From assembly GCF_050948215.1 (NCBI RefSeq), contig NC_135157.1:6262001-6326000 (forward strand): a stretch of 64,000 nt of DNA. Reading direction: 5' to 3'. The notes beneath the pieces were generated by a model, which was given only the letters and a program-made list of their open reading frames with translations, had not been told where the DNA came from and did no database searches. This document shows, one piece after another, positions 25,443 to 38,010 of the stretch (within the stretch, counting starts at the first letter, position 1; every line of letters begins with the position of its first letter). Both the position numbers and the translations under genes were made by a program. The stretch is from Halictus rubicundus. Taxonomy: Eukaryota > Arthropoda > Insecta > Hymenoptera > Halictidae.

Positions 25443-26020
25443 GTGATTGTAGAAACTGCGGGACGGCCAATTATTGAACCACAATATTGTACAATTAAAC
25501 TTGATGCCAAATGAGATCTCGTTTAAAATCGTTTTAATTTTCTGAGTGGTTTTGTGCTTGTAATTGTCTTTTTAAGATGTTGTTTTGTCTTTTTAAGATG
25601 TGATTATAGAAACTGTGGAATTAGCAATTATCGAACCATAATATTGTACAATTAAAACTGATTCCAAATGAAATCTCATTTAAAATCGTTTTAATTTTCT
25701 AAGTGGTATTTTGTTTGTAATTCTTTTTAAGATGTGATTGTAGAAACTGTGGAATTGGTAATTATTAAACCACAATATTGTACAATTAAAACTGATGCCA
25801 AATGAAATCTCGTTTAAAATCGTTTTAATTTTCTAAGTGGTATTTTGTTTGTAATTCTTTTTAAGATGTGATTGTAGAAACTGTGGAATTGGTAATTATT
25901 AAACCACAATATTGTACAATTAAAACTGATGCCAAATGAGATCTCGTTTAAAATCGTTTTAATTTGCGAAGTAGTACTTTGTTTGTAATTCTTTCTAAGA
26001 CGTGATTGTAGAAACCGAGT
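25443..26020. repeat. 134-bp tandem array (about 4 units)
   Basis: Units restart at GTGATTGTAGAAACTG (25443, 25600, 25734, 25868 and 26002). The last three spacings are 134 bp. The first is 157 bp because CTTTTTAAGATGT-TGTTTTG is itself duplicated. Later units are nearly identical and the first and last are more diverged, as expected for an array grown by unequal exchange. A 107-residue minus frame across it is a by-product. Confidence 0.85.
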
Positions 26021-27519
26021 TTTGAAATTCGTTTTAGATCCATCTACAATAGTTGCAACATGACAACAGTTTTTGTTTCGGACAAAAGAGCAGTGAAAAG
26101 TAAGAACGCTCGCTTTCATACGTTTCGTTTGTTCCAATTCTCAGAGACTCGTGCGCGTTCGCTAAGGCGACACGTGTCACAGCTCACGGCGTAATGAACG
26201 AGGAAAAGAACAATAGGGAACACACCTGTCACTGGCGACAGTGACCATGTTGTGATGGAACAGTTGAACGAAAGGCAATTAGTTTCAACTGTCACCAAGA
26301 AACGCACAAATGTTTGCACTGTGCTTTAAATATTCGCGAACATTCGGATGCAAAAACAAAATTGTATTCTCTCTTAAATTGATCGCAGTTATTACAATAA
26401 TAAGAATCGAAGAGCAAAAATTCATCATTCTATTCTTATTAGTTTAAAGAAGCAGATATTTTGGTAGAACTAACAGATTTTGAAATATTGAGGAAAATGT
26501 GTTACTTATCCTCCATTTTGAGTTCCATTTTCGTCACAAGATATTAATTCTCACAGACAAGGAAGATATGAATAAAATATTTTTTAGAAAAATACATAGT
26601 TACATTTCGATGATGTTCCTTGCTAATAAAAATACTCGAAGCTTCGCGAGGCCTCGGACTTACGTTTTTCAACCAGCAAATATTCAAACCTTAGATTCCA
26701 CGCTGCGAAGTCCGCAAGAAATTGCTAATGCGCACTTATGCTAAATACAGAGAGGCAGTCAAGCATAGAATGTTTTACCTGTGATTACAGTACCCCCTAT
26801 CTAATCCTTAGCCATACCGCGATAAAAAGAGTCCCGGTAAAATTCTCAATATTATGCTAATCCGTTTCCTACGAATCCGTTCCGTACCAACGGCAGTTCT
26901 GAACCAACAAAAACCTGTACATTAAAGTACTCCAAGCGAACACATACCTTCGTAATTTCCCGTCATTTGTGTCAGACTAAGATACGCGTGGAGGAAACGG
27001 CAATTTCGATTATGAACAAATGACCGAATTGTGCTCGTTCCGATCGGTGAGCACACTCTCTCTCCAACAAGACTACCCGTGCACCAGCTTTATGGAAATC
27101 GTTAAACACTGCGCGACCATATCTCAATCAGAAGCCTAACGCTCTCGCATAACTGCATTCTTCACCGTATGCAGGCATCCATAGAAGATGCCTCTAATAC
27201 CCTAATCGGTCACTGCGACGCGACGTCTCGCCGGACAGCTATTTCACCTTTCAACTTCCTCGTTAATGGACAATGGACTGCTTACTTTAGAAAATCTAAC
27301 TTTTGCCTTCCGTCTTAGGGGACTAAATTAGTCCTGAATCAGGTTCAGTTAATCTCATCCAATATTTCCAAATATGTAACGATATTATAACGGTTATTTA
27401 ATAATAAATAACGGTTAATTAATAACGGCATTTAATATCGGTTATTTCCATATATGTGTACGGTAGTGTCTCGATATATGTCGCTAGCGTCACACGTAGT
27501 CAACGGGATAACAACAATA
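26021..27519. other. No gene recognised
   Basis: AT-rich and moderate-GC single-copy sequence. A TCTCGATATATGTCGC fragment at 27470 recalls one arm of the hairpin repeat at 43.7 and 58.8 kb. Confidence 0.4.
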
Positions 27520-27785
27520 AAACTCTTTTGTTTTTAATGAAAGTTTTACTAACATACGTGAGACATTTTTCTGGTGAAAATGAGTCCAAACACGATACAC
27601 TTCGGATCACATTTACGCGTTTAATGCAAGATATGGTGGAACCTCGACTATCCGAACTGATCAGTGAAGGATAGTTACAGTGCTAGATTAAATCGTTACC
27701 GATTTCGACAATAATACCTACAGTTGTGTTCTGCGACAGAAGAAGAGTTATCATCGGTTCGGATAATAGAGATTCTACTACATTG
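27520..27785. mobile_element. Composite DNA-transposon remnant with pogo-like inverted ends
   Basis: The first part (TTTTAATGAAAGTTTTACTA, then GACATTTTTCTGGTGAAAAT and GAGTCC) matches one arm of the element at 41.0-41.3 kb. It is followed by GGAACCTCGACTATCCGAAC and, about 110 bp later, the inverted counterpart GGTTCGGATAATAGAGATTC. CTCGATTATCCGA-type ends are seen in pogo-like elements. It is non-coding. Confidence 0.5.
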
Positions 27786-29227
27786 TGAATTAAAACTTGA
27801 ATCTAACCAGAAAAAGTTAGCGACTCTGAGCGAAAAAATGAACTCTAGCCTACACTCTAGCGGCTCTCGAGAAACTTCCTCTGCAACGGATTCCGCTGTC
27901 CAGGTTTACGTAACCGGCAACATCAGTATCGTGTCCGATGTCCGGGACTAGTGTCGTTATACAGGCGTTAGGCTTGCTTTCAGGACTTCCGCGGTGCCGA
28001 GAGCTCCGATTTTTACTGGTTTCGAAATCAGGAACCTATCGACTGGCAACGGAACACCTTTCGATTTACGATCCACGATCGGCCGTAGGAAATCGCGCCG
28101 CGTCGCGCCGGGGCGTCGCGTCGCCTCGACACGCTCGAGCAGAACTGGAAATGGAGTCGCGAGAGCTGAGCACGCGGTGAAATTTCATCCTGTCCCCTGC
28201 CAGGCCCAGCGAGACATCGCAGAGATTTTCCGGAACAAACCGCACGCTCTTTATTCTCCTCGGGGCCCCGGTGATATTCGCGATTTTCTCGCACGATAAC
28301 GGAACGGGGCCCTGCGGCAAGCAGCCCGCTCGTGCTCCCACTCCCTTGGCAAATACCGGAAATTTGTGCAAGCACCTTAACGCTATCGGTCGAACCATCG
28401 AGGGGAGCACACCACACCGTCGGAGCCTTCTTCTTGATCTTTCGCTGTGTTCCTGTTTCGGCTCGTGGTCAGTTAGGCTCGTTCCTATGCATCATCGTGC
28501 GCGCAAAGTCTGGGGCAGAAGAGAGGCTCGCTCGCTTCGCCGAGGACTATCCGGCCATTTATCTTGCTGGCCAACCTCGGACATTACCGCGTCCTTCGTT
28601 AGCTTCGCGATCTTCCTGATTCCGGAAGGTAATAAACGGGTTGCGTAATCGGATGAATTGGAACGATAAAAAATTCATTATACAGATTTACGGGCTCGGC
28701 ATGCGGTAGAGCAGGCAGCAAGCCACGATGGTATGTAACGATGTAATATTACGTCGATCGGAAGACCGAAGGAATTTTTGTATCTTCGCGAAACACTAAT
28801 TAGCTGGGACGGAATTGAAACCGTGAAAATTTTCAATTAATTACGGAACAAGTCTAGCTTCACGACTGTTATCTCTTCTGTTCCAGGAAAACTGTTGTAA
28901 TATGCAGCGGATTCGCTGCAACTTTTATTCCGTTGAGTTGCGCGTTAACGAGAAATGTTTATTCGGTTGAAAGTAAAAAAGGTTCTGCTTGTGGCGCAAC
29001 GCTTGTTCTGCTCTGGAAAAGATTAAGTTCTGACAAGCTCGAAGTACAATTGAAATTATGTAAAATTCACGATATGCTTCTGTTCGATACTCATCCCGCT
29101 TTCAATTCCTTAAACAATATTAATTAACAAAATATTCCCAACAGATAACTGATAAAGCTTGCATCTTTAAATTGAGTTACAACATTAAACAATTAAATTA
29201 TATATATATATATAATTCTCGTTACTA
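27786..29227. other. CpG-rich block without recognised gene
   Basis: GC-rich at about 27900-28640. Long frames are open on both strands, as expected from GC-rich composition, with no domain recognised. AT-rich afterwards. Confidence 0.4.
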
Positions 29228-29385
29228 GACTGCGGATTTTATGCATTTATGACGAAAATGTGCTGGTGCAATTTTCAATATCAGACGAATATCAAGATTA
29301 TTAAAGACAGAAAGAATCTTCCATATGACTTCTGTTTCTCGCAATTGCTGCAGACAATTTTTTCTTTGCATAAAATCAGTTACTC
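29228..29385. mobile_element. TA MITE, GACTGCGGATTTT family
   Basis: Intact A end after TA (29226-29227): GACTGCGGATTTTATGCATT then TATGACGAAAATG. The B end is recognisable but eroded (CAATTTTTTCTTTGCATAAA then ATCAGTTAC). Confidence 0.65.
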
Positions 29386-30987
29386 ATAACATTATGACTT
29401 TATACAAAAAATGTTATTCCACACTAAAAGTGAATGCTAATTAAAATTCACTTACGTACATTTAATCAATCTCCATAAATTACAGAAGCTATCACATAAA
29501 TTAAATCTGTCGAACGCAGGTAAACGTTGTCTAACAACATTTACTCCTGCATCGATTAATTAATTCGGCTACAGAAGCTATCATGTAAGTTGAATTGTAT
29601 GTTGAGCGAAGATAAAAATGGTTCAACAACAATTACTTCTGCATCGGTTGATTAATCACTACCATAATTATCAACATTGTTGCAGCAATTTTACAGCTTC
29701 TTTCAGTACAGTGCTTTACCTTGTCCGATCATATTTTAAGTATAATATATTTGCCAGAAACGAGACACTGAGTTAGTGCTCCACATTCCCACGTAGGAAT
29801 AACTGGATCATTACCATTTATTTTGCATGCACCACTTCAAGCGGCTCATTATGGCATAATAATTATAATCACAGCGTTGTTCGCCGATGGTTCTAAGCTG
29901 GCTAGGTATTCGTACGAAAGCTTGTACCGTTCTTTGTAAATTGGTAGAATTGCCACTCAGATGATTCAGCGACTATGGACGAGTCATTGCTGCGGCTGAC
30001 GGTTGCATCGAAAAACCACTGTGGGAAAAACTTGCGGAGATTGTTAACCGGGTAGAAACGACTGCGAAGCACCGGGAGACATTCATGTGATTCATAATGG
30101 CGAGATGTGACGACGATATAATAGCTAAAAGACCTTCGGAACGGCCTTTGGACGACCGCGTCCTTCGACCTTAAAGAAACCTTCATCCGCTGATCCCTGT
30201 ATATGGTGCACTAAACACCGTTTAATTAAAGCTTCCGAAAATGGTAGACATTTTTATACGCCGGGAATAATATCGGAATTAATCAGAAGGGAACTGTATC
30301 GTGGGTAAACCTACAATCAGGCAATAAATCAATTGTAATGATAATGGTAACGATACAGTTTCTCACGTACAGTTCAGGTTTAATTATTGACCACCTTGGA
30401 CCGATAAAAACCGATGAAGAAGGAAGTCATTTATGATTGAACTATGGAAAAGACACCGTTTCAGAGAGCGAAGCGTTCAGAGCGCTCTCGATAATCGATC
30501 ACACTCAGATTGCGGATAACCTAATGAAGATCCTCGGATAATGAGGCAACGAAACTCGCAGTCGTGTTTCCCGAGAAACGATCGTTAATTCACCGCGAAA
30601 CCTGTGGGCGACACGGAACGGACCGGCTCCTTTAACTGACACTAATTTCATCCTGAAGAGATTCTGATTTACGATGACTTGTTCAGCGAGTCGAGTTTCT
30701 TCTCTTCGGCTGCCACAGCTCCACGACAAGACGTTTCTCTGACGTCGTTCCTCGAGGTTGCTGCTCCTTTACCTCCGGACGCCATCGCAGATGTAATCGA
30801 AGAAGAGTTCAATGAATCTGCAAATTCGATTCTTCTCGATCCTGAAGGCTTTGAGTGATTCGTTCAATCTCTAATGCTTCCTTCGGGAACTACTTCCGGT
30901 AGAAATGAGTATTCCTGAAATGAAGTTTTCTAAAGTCGCTGTCAGTAATATCTAAGAGACTGTTGATCCAATTTTGCAGTGACATTG
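29386..30987. other. No gene recognised
   Basis: Contains a diverged direct repeat of CAGAAGCTATCA(C/T)(A/G)TAA at about 29484 and 29571, with matching following sequence. The rest is single-copy. Confidence 0.4.
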
Positions 30988-30991
30988 TTAA

Positions 30992-31192
30992 CACTGAACC
31001 TACCAAGCGTTAACAGTGCCTGATAAATATTGCCTTATAAAAATGGCAACCCTATTCATATTATCCGTAATTTTCAATATAATAAATGCTTAGACAAGGA
31101 AATTTATTCCACCATTTTCCATAAATAAATTCTTACGGTTTCAGTAATTGTAAAATATAAAACCGGCCATTTTGACCGTTGTAGGTTTAGTG
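30992..31192. mobile_element. piggyBac-like MITE, CACTRGAACNACC family, copy 1
   Basis: Starts CACTGAACCTACC and ends GTAGGTTTAGTG, with TTAA at 30988-30991 and 31193-31196. Length is 201 bp and it is non-coding. The interior near the right end (GGCCATTTTGACC) matches the GACTG-type segment of the other family members only loosely, so it may be a subfamily. Confidence 0.7.
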
Positions 31193-31196
31193 TTAA

Positions 31197-32916
31197 GACT
31201 GTTACTTTAATCTTTCAAGAAATGTATTTTTCCTTTCTTCAGTAGCGAGAGAATCTGGGAATTTAGATCTATAAAATTTATGTAACTTTCCCAAAAATTG
31301 ATTTCTTCGAAACCGGTTTCGCAAAGGACTGGCTTCTTTTGTCTAGTTCAATGTACATTTTAATACTAGACTACCGAATCCATCAAAATGACGGATTTTG
31401 AATTCTTTATTTTACAATTGTTGAGATGGTGAAGATATGTTTTTGCGGACATTTGCTGTACCTATACAATTATTTATTCAAACAATTGTTCGGTAAATGT
31501 AATCTTGATATTTTATAATATGTACATGCTGATTATCGAAAGAAACATAATTTTATATACCCGTTGTCTCACTAGATATTGCTACCTTGATTTACGTCAT
31601 TATTATTATTCGCAACGAGAAATGTTTTGATGGAGTTTAAATAGTTTAAATAGGATGTACCGTTATATGTATTTCGGGTTAAACTACCGCGAGCCGATTT
31701 CCCAACTTTCGAGGAATCCGGCTGCTTCATAAACCCAAAAAAGATTTCATGCTCCCTAACATATTCAACTATCTCAGACAGCAAGATTTTTTAAATTGAC
31801 TTTTCGCTTTTGCGGTCGAATATCCCACGGTGCGACGGACGGGAATGTTTCTGAAAAACGCATTCTACCGTCGCGTTTCTTTTCCCAGTTTCGCAAAACC
31901 TGACCACCAGAGATTCTCATAACTCCGCGAAACGATTATCCGACGGCGACGAGTTAACGGTGGACTCGTCGCAATTTAGCGGTTCGCCATGAGTTTTCGG
32001 GCCCGTTCTCCCACTGCGGTTTAACGATCGATCGAGCCGCGAGATCCAGAGATCCAGAGAGCTCGAAATGTCCTTGGCTCGGTCGCGTCCGTTTCCCCTT
32101 TCGAGCGCGCCTTCACGCGGCGTTAAGTAGCGTTCACAGAGGAATACGTTTCCTCGTTATGTTTACGAAGAATGGCCCCGGGAAACGTTCGCTTTCCGAG
32201 CCTTACTTTCGCCATGCGCTCTCGTCACTCGGGAACCTTTATTGCTCGTTACACGGACGGCTCTCTTTAATATAGAAAACGTGTTCGCTGACGTCTACGT
32301 GAATATACGCTTTCTCACGTGAGCCGTAATGCTCGTGCACGGGGCAGCCCGGCGCGACTGGAAACCGACGGCCAACTCCGAAATTTCGCAAGTTTAACAA
32401 CTATAGACTGCCGACCTCTCGGTGCCGTTTACAGCGCGCGCCCCGAACGCCTGATACATTCGCACGTTTCAGTAACGGCTTTAACGAAGCAATAAACGGT
32501 TTCTTTAGCTTTCAGCAAGTCGAATTTTTCAGAAATTACCCGATGAAACGCTTAATAGAGAAACACGCAAAGTCTTGTGCGATTTCAATTTCTATATACT
32601 CGCGTGTAAAACCGGCAATTTGCATGAACATTCACAGCCTAGTTGCTAAGTTTGCCGGGAAAATTCGATGTCTGTTTCTGTTTTAATGGAAACTTTTATG
32701 CTAATTTCGGAGCATGACCGTTACAAATGATAGACAATCGAACTTTCTTTTAAGATGCGAGAAAAAATTCATGGTGCCATTTTGACACGTTATTCATCTA
32801 TGGATGACACAATTATTCATTCGTGTTTAAAAGTTCAATTTTGTTGTAGCGTGCCTATGTAAATCCAAGTTTGTTAGCATTTATATGATTTAATAGGTTT
32901 AAAGGTACAATAATTA
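31197..32916. other. No gene recognised; GC patch at 31.8-32.5 kb
   Basis: A single TTAA-family-like end (AATACTAGACTACCG ... ATCAAAATGACGG) lies near 31360-31400. A CpG-rich patch covers about 31800-32480. No supported exon. Confidence 0.4.
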
Positions 32917-32965
32917 GACTGCGGATTTTTATGCAAAATAAAATCTGTTTGTGTTTTGTAAAACA
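32917..32965. mobile_element. TA MITE, GACTGCGGATTTT family, B end fragment
   Basis: After TA it reads GACTGCGGATTTTTATGCAA then AATAAAATCTG. The rest of the element is missing. Confidence 0.55.
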
Positions 32966-33328
32966 CGAGCGAATCAGAGCGCGGCTGACTCCCACTCGGA
33001 GCTTAGCGTTGGCTTCGCGCTGTGATCGAGTCGTGAACAAGAGAACGAGCAGAAATTTATTTTAACTCTTTGCTTTCAATTCTGTAAGCATGGTGGTTGT
33101 ACTGGTTATTTTCGGGTAGCGCGCGCTCAGTCGATTATTGAGTCAAAATTGTACAAATTTTATTCATACGAGTCTGCTGGCTACCGGGAAGAATAATTTC
33201 GACTGACTGAAATAACGAGACTGTTCTCTCAGGCAAAGGGTCCTCGTGTTTAGAAATACAAGTACGATAAGATAAGCAGTATTAAGTATCACTGCCTAAA
33301 CAAGAATGCCTGGATAGTTATGTATAAC

Positions 33329-34222
33329 TAGTGTTTCTTCTCGAGAATTCTTTCTCGAAAATTTCTCGAGAAATTTTATAACTGATTATTTCTCATTTCT
33401 CGAGAAATTTCAGTATTTCTCGAGAAATTTAAATCTAGGAAAATTCTTATGAATCTCATTTATTTTATAATATATAAATTCTTAAATTCTCTTAAATTCT
33501 TATTTAAAACTTTAGAAAAACTGAATACTGAATTGAGTAACGAGTTTCTTGTTGTTATTAATGAAGAAATATCTAAAAGAAGAGACAAGATTGTTGTATC
33601 CCTTATAAAATATCTGCATAATCCAGAATCTCTGCAAAAAGATACAGAAGATACATTTGTTATTTAACATCCAAGGCAGATATGTATAAAATGGCAAAAC
33701 AAATTCTAAGCAGACTTTTTGGAAAATATAACAATGATTCTTATGAAAATAGGGAAAAACTTTCAGATTCTCAGAATGAGGAACTATCACTGGAAAAACA
33801 GAATTAGAAATTGCAGACAGCTTTCAAGAATTTAGTGTCAAGAGTTTAGCGGCAGAAGAAAATAAATTCCGGACTCTAACAAAGGAATTCCAAATTTTTG
33901 AGTCCACTGGAAAAAGGACACCCAATCTTCAGCAACTTTTGGATGTTCTGTATACGATAAAGCCAACATCCACACAAAATGAAAGAAATTTTTCTACGGC
34001 TACAGATTTTGTTAAAAAGAAAAGAAGTACGTTGTCTGATTCTACATTAGACGCATTATGCTTCTTAAGAAGTCATTTCAAAACAAAAGCGTAATGTTAC
34101 ACTTTATAAAAGTTTGGTAAAAGTTTCCCAATATATAATAATTCCCAACATATATCTCGAGAAATATAGTCTTCTTTCTCATTTCTCGAGAAATGAAAAA
34201 TGTTGAGAAATCAGGAACACTA
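33329..34222 (+). mobile_element. hAT element, internally deleted, with intact ends and target duplication
   Basis: Ends are TAGTGTTTCT and AGGAACACTA (inverted, one mismatch), matching the T/CAGNG start of hAT elements. The 8-bp target duplication TGTATAAC is perfect (33321-33328 and 34223-34230). Subterminal regions carry many copies of TTTCTCGAGAAAT on both sides (33335-33430 and 34148-34200), plausibly transposase-binding repeats. At 894 bp it is far too short for a full transposase gene. It retains only the 3' part of one (see the pseudogene entry). Confidence 0.9.
33449..34094 (+). pseudogene. Frameshifted 3' part of a hAT transposase, including the dimerisation domain
   Basis: Three successive reading frames carry parts of one protein. 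The first is 33449-33667 (with RRDKIVVSLIKYLHNPESL), then about 33670-33807 (MYKMAKQILSRLFG), then about 33809-34094, which ends in TAA. The last segment has the hAT C-terminal dimerisation signature: LLDVLYTIKPTS, ERNFSTATDFV, KKKRSTLSD and ALCFLRSHF. The N-terminal zinc finger (BED) and most of the catalytic DDE region are absent. At least two frameshifts and one internal stop make it non-functional. The element could only move with transposase supplied elsewhere. Confidence 0.88.
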
Positions 34223-34844
34223 TGTATAACTTTGCACTCGGTGAAATTGATGGATAATTATTAAGAAAAATGTTTCACCACAGTCTTCAATCTCCTAGTA
34301 CATCTCCCTGCGCACACGAGAGGAAAGTAGAATTTTCGCTGGGCTAGGGATGCGTATTTTTTCCTCTCGTTCTCTAAATAAATTCTCGAGCAACAAGCGC
34401 AGCAAGAGAGTGGATCCTGTGAGTTAATACATCTCCGAGGAACCAAGAGATTACCTTCAGTTTATAATCCCCGTCCGCCTCGTGGGAGTAAACGAACCCG
34501 AGATGCATCGTAAATTCTACGAAGCAACAGGGACTCCGGCGCGATCAGAAGCGTTCGAAGCTTTTCCTGACTTTCTGCGTTCATTTATCCCGCGAATTTA
34601 GTATGGACGACAACGAGAAAGATTATACACAGCAACGCAACAACGTAGAAAACGAGCACGCCATCGTCCATTAGTATAATTGGGAATCTCTCCGCATGTA
34701 TAACGTGAGACGTACCATCACTCTGGAAAAGATTCATGAAGATTGTTAAATTCTGCAGCGTCTACGCGAGACTGCCCTCTTAAGTGTTCATTCATAACAC
34801 AGGTCACCATATTCATTGTATCTTGGCATTATTTGTAAAAGACA

Positions 34845-35203
34845 AAGATAGAATTTGAACATTACATACTCGATTCTCGAAAAATTAGCTGTATTCCAAC
34901 TGTGATAATTTCGCAAAAAATGATCGTACGACAATGAATTTGGACTCATTTTCATGCGAGAAGCTTCGAGAAAATTTTTTGGAAACATTAGCAGACGTTT
35001 GTAGTTGCATTTTTTTTTAGGAAAAATGGGTCTTTAATACATACTTTAAAATACATGCTGCTTTGCGAAAGCGGAGGCTTCAAATTTTAAAATGAGACCA
35101 GGCTCATGGTTGCACTATTTGTTTTTACGAAGTGATGACGATATAAATATGGACAAGTTTTCAAGAATCAGAAATGTACAAACGCTTCTTGGATCCAGTG
35201 TGT
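34845..35203. mobile_element. Long-TIR Tc1/mariner-like element (CRGTGGATCC family), deleted copy
   Basis: Two inverted arms resemble those of the element at 37.4-38.0 kb: CTCGAAAAATTAGCTGTATT ... TGATAATTTCGCAAAAAA at left, and TTTTTACGAAGTGATGACGA ... CTTCTTGGATCCAGTGTG at right. The interior is mostly lost. The left boundary is approximate. Confidence 0.55.
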
Positions 35204-35888
35204 GTCCACGGTGACCAGGTGTGCGAGAATTAAAATCGGACGACCGGTCATCTATCGGCTCTCTTCCACAAGTGTTGTTTCGTGCCTCCGTAATTTGTGT
35301 GTTTCGAGGTCGCGGAGAGAAGAAGACCCGGTTTTGAGGCAGGAGAATCTCGCAGCGGCAGAAACGTGTTGGTCGAGTTTGTGATACCTCGACCATATCG
35401 ACGACGAAGACCCATTGGAATCAGGTGAGCGCCGTTCGCGAAGCTCTCCGAACTCGTTTCTTTTTTTCCCGTGTGATTCGAGCGGGCACGGTTATCACTC
35501 GAAGCGGATTTCCACGACGCTGGGTCGCAAGACAACGCGTAAGTACGTCGAGTCTCAATTGTTTCGCTTAATTGTAGCAGCCGCCGATTGCGAGAGAGAA
35601 GGCGTCGCGAATTTGCAGAGTGCACACGCGGCGACCTAGATTTTCGAGTGTCCGGCAGTTCGGCGTGGGATTATCGAAACTGGAACAATTTTTACGGCGA
35701 TCTTTGCGTTTGCTTGGTCCTCCGTTCGTCTGGCTCTTAATATATTGCAGGTCGCGAATTTTAATCGTTCTGAAGCAGAAATGAAATTTTCTTCCAAATT
35801 TCTTCGTTGAAACAATTCAATAATCTGCAGAGATAATGTAATTTGCAATTAATTTTCGCTCACGAAATTAGACTTTAGTCATCCAGAA
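35204..35888 (+). promoter_or_regulatory. GC-rich block, possible untranslated first exon/promoter
   Basis: CpG-rich sequence with few clean reading frames. It contains a strong donor on the plus strand after CCCATTGGAATCAG (GTGAGC at 35425-35430). No downstream coding exon was recognised within the window, so a transcript starting here is only a suggestion. The minus frame of 125 residues (35248-35625) has no known motif. Confidence 0.2.
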
Positions 35889-36099
35889 TTACTGTCATTT
35901 ATAATTATTATGCAAAATAAAAATTGTATATTAATCATTTTATTCAGTTGAAAATTAAAAAAAAATATATTGTATAATATATTGTGTATTTGTATATATT
36001 CTCAAATTTCGTTAATTTTCCATCTATTTTAAATTACATCTACATCCAATTATACAGATGTAATTAAATTACATCTAATTTTATCGTAAATCCGCAGTC
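35889..36099. mobile_element. TA MITE, GACTGCGGATTTT family
   Basis: The left end is eroded (TTATTATGCAAAATAAAAAT). The right end TATCGTAAATCCGCAGTC is followed by TA. The interior has expanded AT-rich sequence and a duplicated TTAAATTACATCTA-type segment. Confidence 0.6.
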
Positions 36100-36203
36100 T
36101 ATTTTTATAACTGCACTGTGGATCTCTAAAAGAAATCTATTTTTCACTTTAACAATTTTAGTAAGTTAGAGACAGCTTTTTTCGTGTCTACATATGTATA
36201 TAT

Positions 36204-36436
36204 TGAGTAAGGGACCCAATTACTGTGAGGGTACCAATTACCGTGCCTATATTAATTATACTTATTTTTAAAGCATAATGAGTATTAAAAAAGAGATATA
36301 TAACATATCTATTAACTGATTTTAATGAAAAAAATTTAATACCTCCTTTTTACTATTCATTATGCTTTAAAAATAAGTATAATTAGTATAGGCACAGTAA
36401 TTGGTATGTCTACAGTAATTGGGACCCCCTTACTCT
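36204..36436. mobile_element. Palindromic TA MITE (GGGTAAGGGACCC family), long-arm copy
   Basis: Two arms of about 100 bp are near-perfect inverted repeats: GAGTAAGGGACCCAATTAC ... TTATTTTTAAAGCATAATG on the left and ATTATGCTTTAAAAATAAG ... TAATTGGGACCCCCTTACTC on the right. It could fold into a long hairpin. Its boundary TA dinucleotides are ambiguous by a few bases. Confidence 0.75.
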
Positions 36437-37360
36437 ATATACCTGTTTCAATAAAAAATATCAGATATATCATTAAGAAATTATTAAATAATTATAACCA
36501 GAGAATTATCATTTATCAGTTTTGATAAAAGTTTAAAAAATATGAGAAAAATGTTGCGAATACTTTCTCACTTTTAAGAGACAGCATAGAAACCTAGAAA
36601 AGAATATTATGAATATTAAGAATATTAACTATTTAAAAATGTTAATATAAAGAGTTTAACTATACCATCAACGTTTAGAAAGTGTAACTATATATTTCGT
36701 TTATATTTCCATGCCCTGAATTATCAAGCGACTTTAAAAGTCTTAACTGAACGAAACAAGAAAAGTTTATGAAACATTTAACGAGTAATATCCGACTTAA
36801 CAAACCTTCGAATGAAATGTAAGCTACCAAGACAGCCACAATTGAAATATTATAATTAGTTTGATACGATGATTGTATCAACCGGTCAATAAACTTTTAA
36901 ACGTATTGTGCTGAATTTTAATTCCTCAAACAGGTTCCTCCGTTTTATGTCCGATGCTATCGAATCGAGTCCGCGATTTAGTTCCGTTGCTCATTTTCCC
37001 TTATTCATGAACAATATAACTACATACATAGTAGTATATAAATTATTCAGACCAAAAATATACACTACTTGATAATTGAATATACTTTTCCTAGATTCAA
37101 ATCGTTATACATTATTCAGGACGCGCTCAAACTTCAACAAACTAATTGTTGAAGCAGCAGTTGTGTTCGAGGCAGCAACCTTGTTGATGCTGTGATAATG
37201 CAAAATGGATACCATAATTATTATTTATGGAACGAATATCATAAATGTTATTACGAGGATGATTTACTTCGGCCAAAAGGTGTACCGAAACTGTATTTCT
37301 CAGATTAACCGTTCGCCGACGAGAAAGTCTTTCGTTCAATTTCCCGATAGATTTTAAATA

Positions 37361-38010
37361 CGGTGGATCCAAAAAATATTTGGGACACTAAGATTCTTCA
37401 AAAAAAAGAAGAAAAATTGTCAATATTTGAACTATGATCGTTTCGCTAAAAAGAATAGTACAATAATAAATTTCGGCTCATTTTAAAGCTCGAAGCCTCT
37501 GCTTCCGCCGATCATCATCCACTTTTTTCTAGGATATTCATCTATAATATAGAAGGTGAAAAACTGAGAACACGTTTTTTGTCGATAGTGCTACAAATTG
37601 ATCGTCTGTAAACGCATCGAAACTTTTTTTTCTGAACGAATCTATTACAGATTTGAGGTTGGAATCTTTGTCTTTACAACAACGGCTTAAAAGTTGATTC
37701 GCGATTCTTTTTTTGGCTGTTTCAAAACACAAAAATGAGAAACAAATCGTCTAGAAAAAATCGCAGATCAAGTTGAAAGCATTCCCAAAAAAATGTTTTC
37801 AAAATGTTCTCAGACGTTTCAAGGTGTACTATATTTAGTTTCCCAGTCGCTGTATTATGCAGAAATATCTTGGACAAAAATGGTTTCGAGCTTTAAAACG
37901 AGTTCAGGTATATTACTGTAATATATTTTTAACGAAATTATCACAGTTCAAATATGAACAGTTTTTCGAGCATGGGACATCTAGTGTTGGAATACTTTTA
38001 GGATCCACTG
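37361..38010. mobile_element. Long-TIR Tc1/mariner-like element (CRGTGGATCC family)
   Basis: Starts CGGTGGATCCAAAAAATATT and ends AATACTTTTAGGATCCACTG, flanked by TA at 37359-37360 and 38011-38012. The inverted arms extend at least 130 bp, with matching inner segments ATATTTGAACTATGATCG / TGATAATTTCGT and TTTTAAAGCTCGAAGCC in both. Length is 650 bp. A minus-strand frame at 37538-37732 (with CKDKDSNLKSVIDSF) lies between the arms and could be a transposase relic, but I cannot assign it. Confidence 0.75.

Noticed and set aside
28028..28648. Several frames over 90 residues on both strands
   Set aside because: GC-rich block with mutually overlapping frames; none has a recognisable domain.
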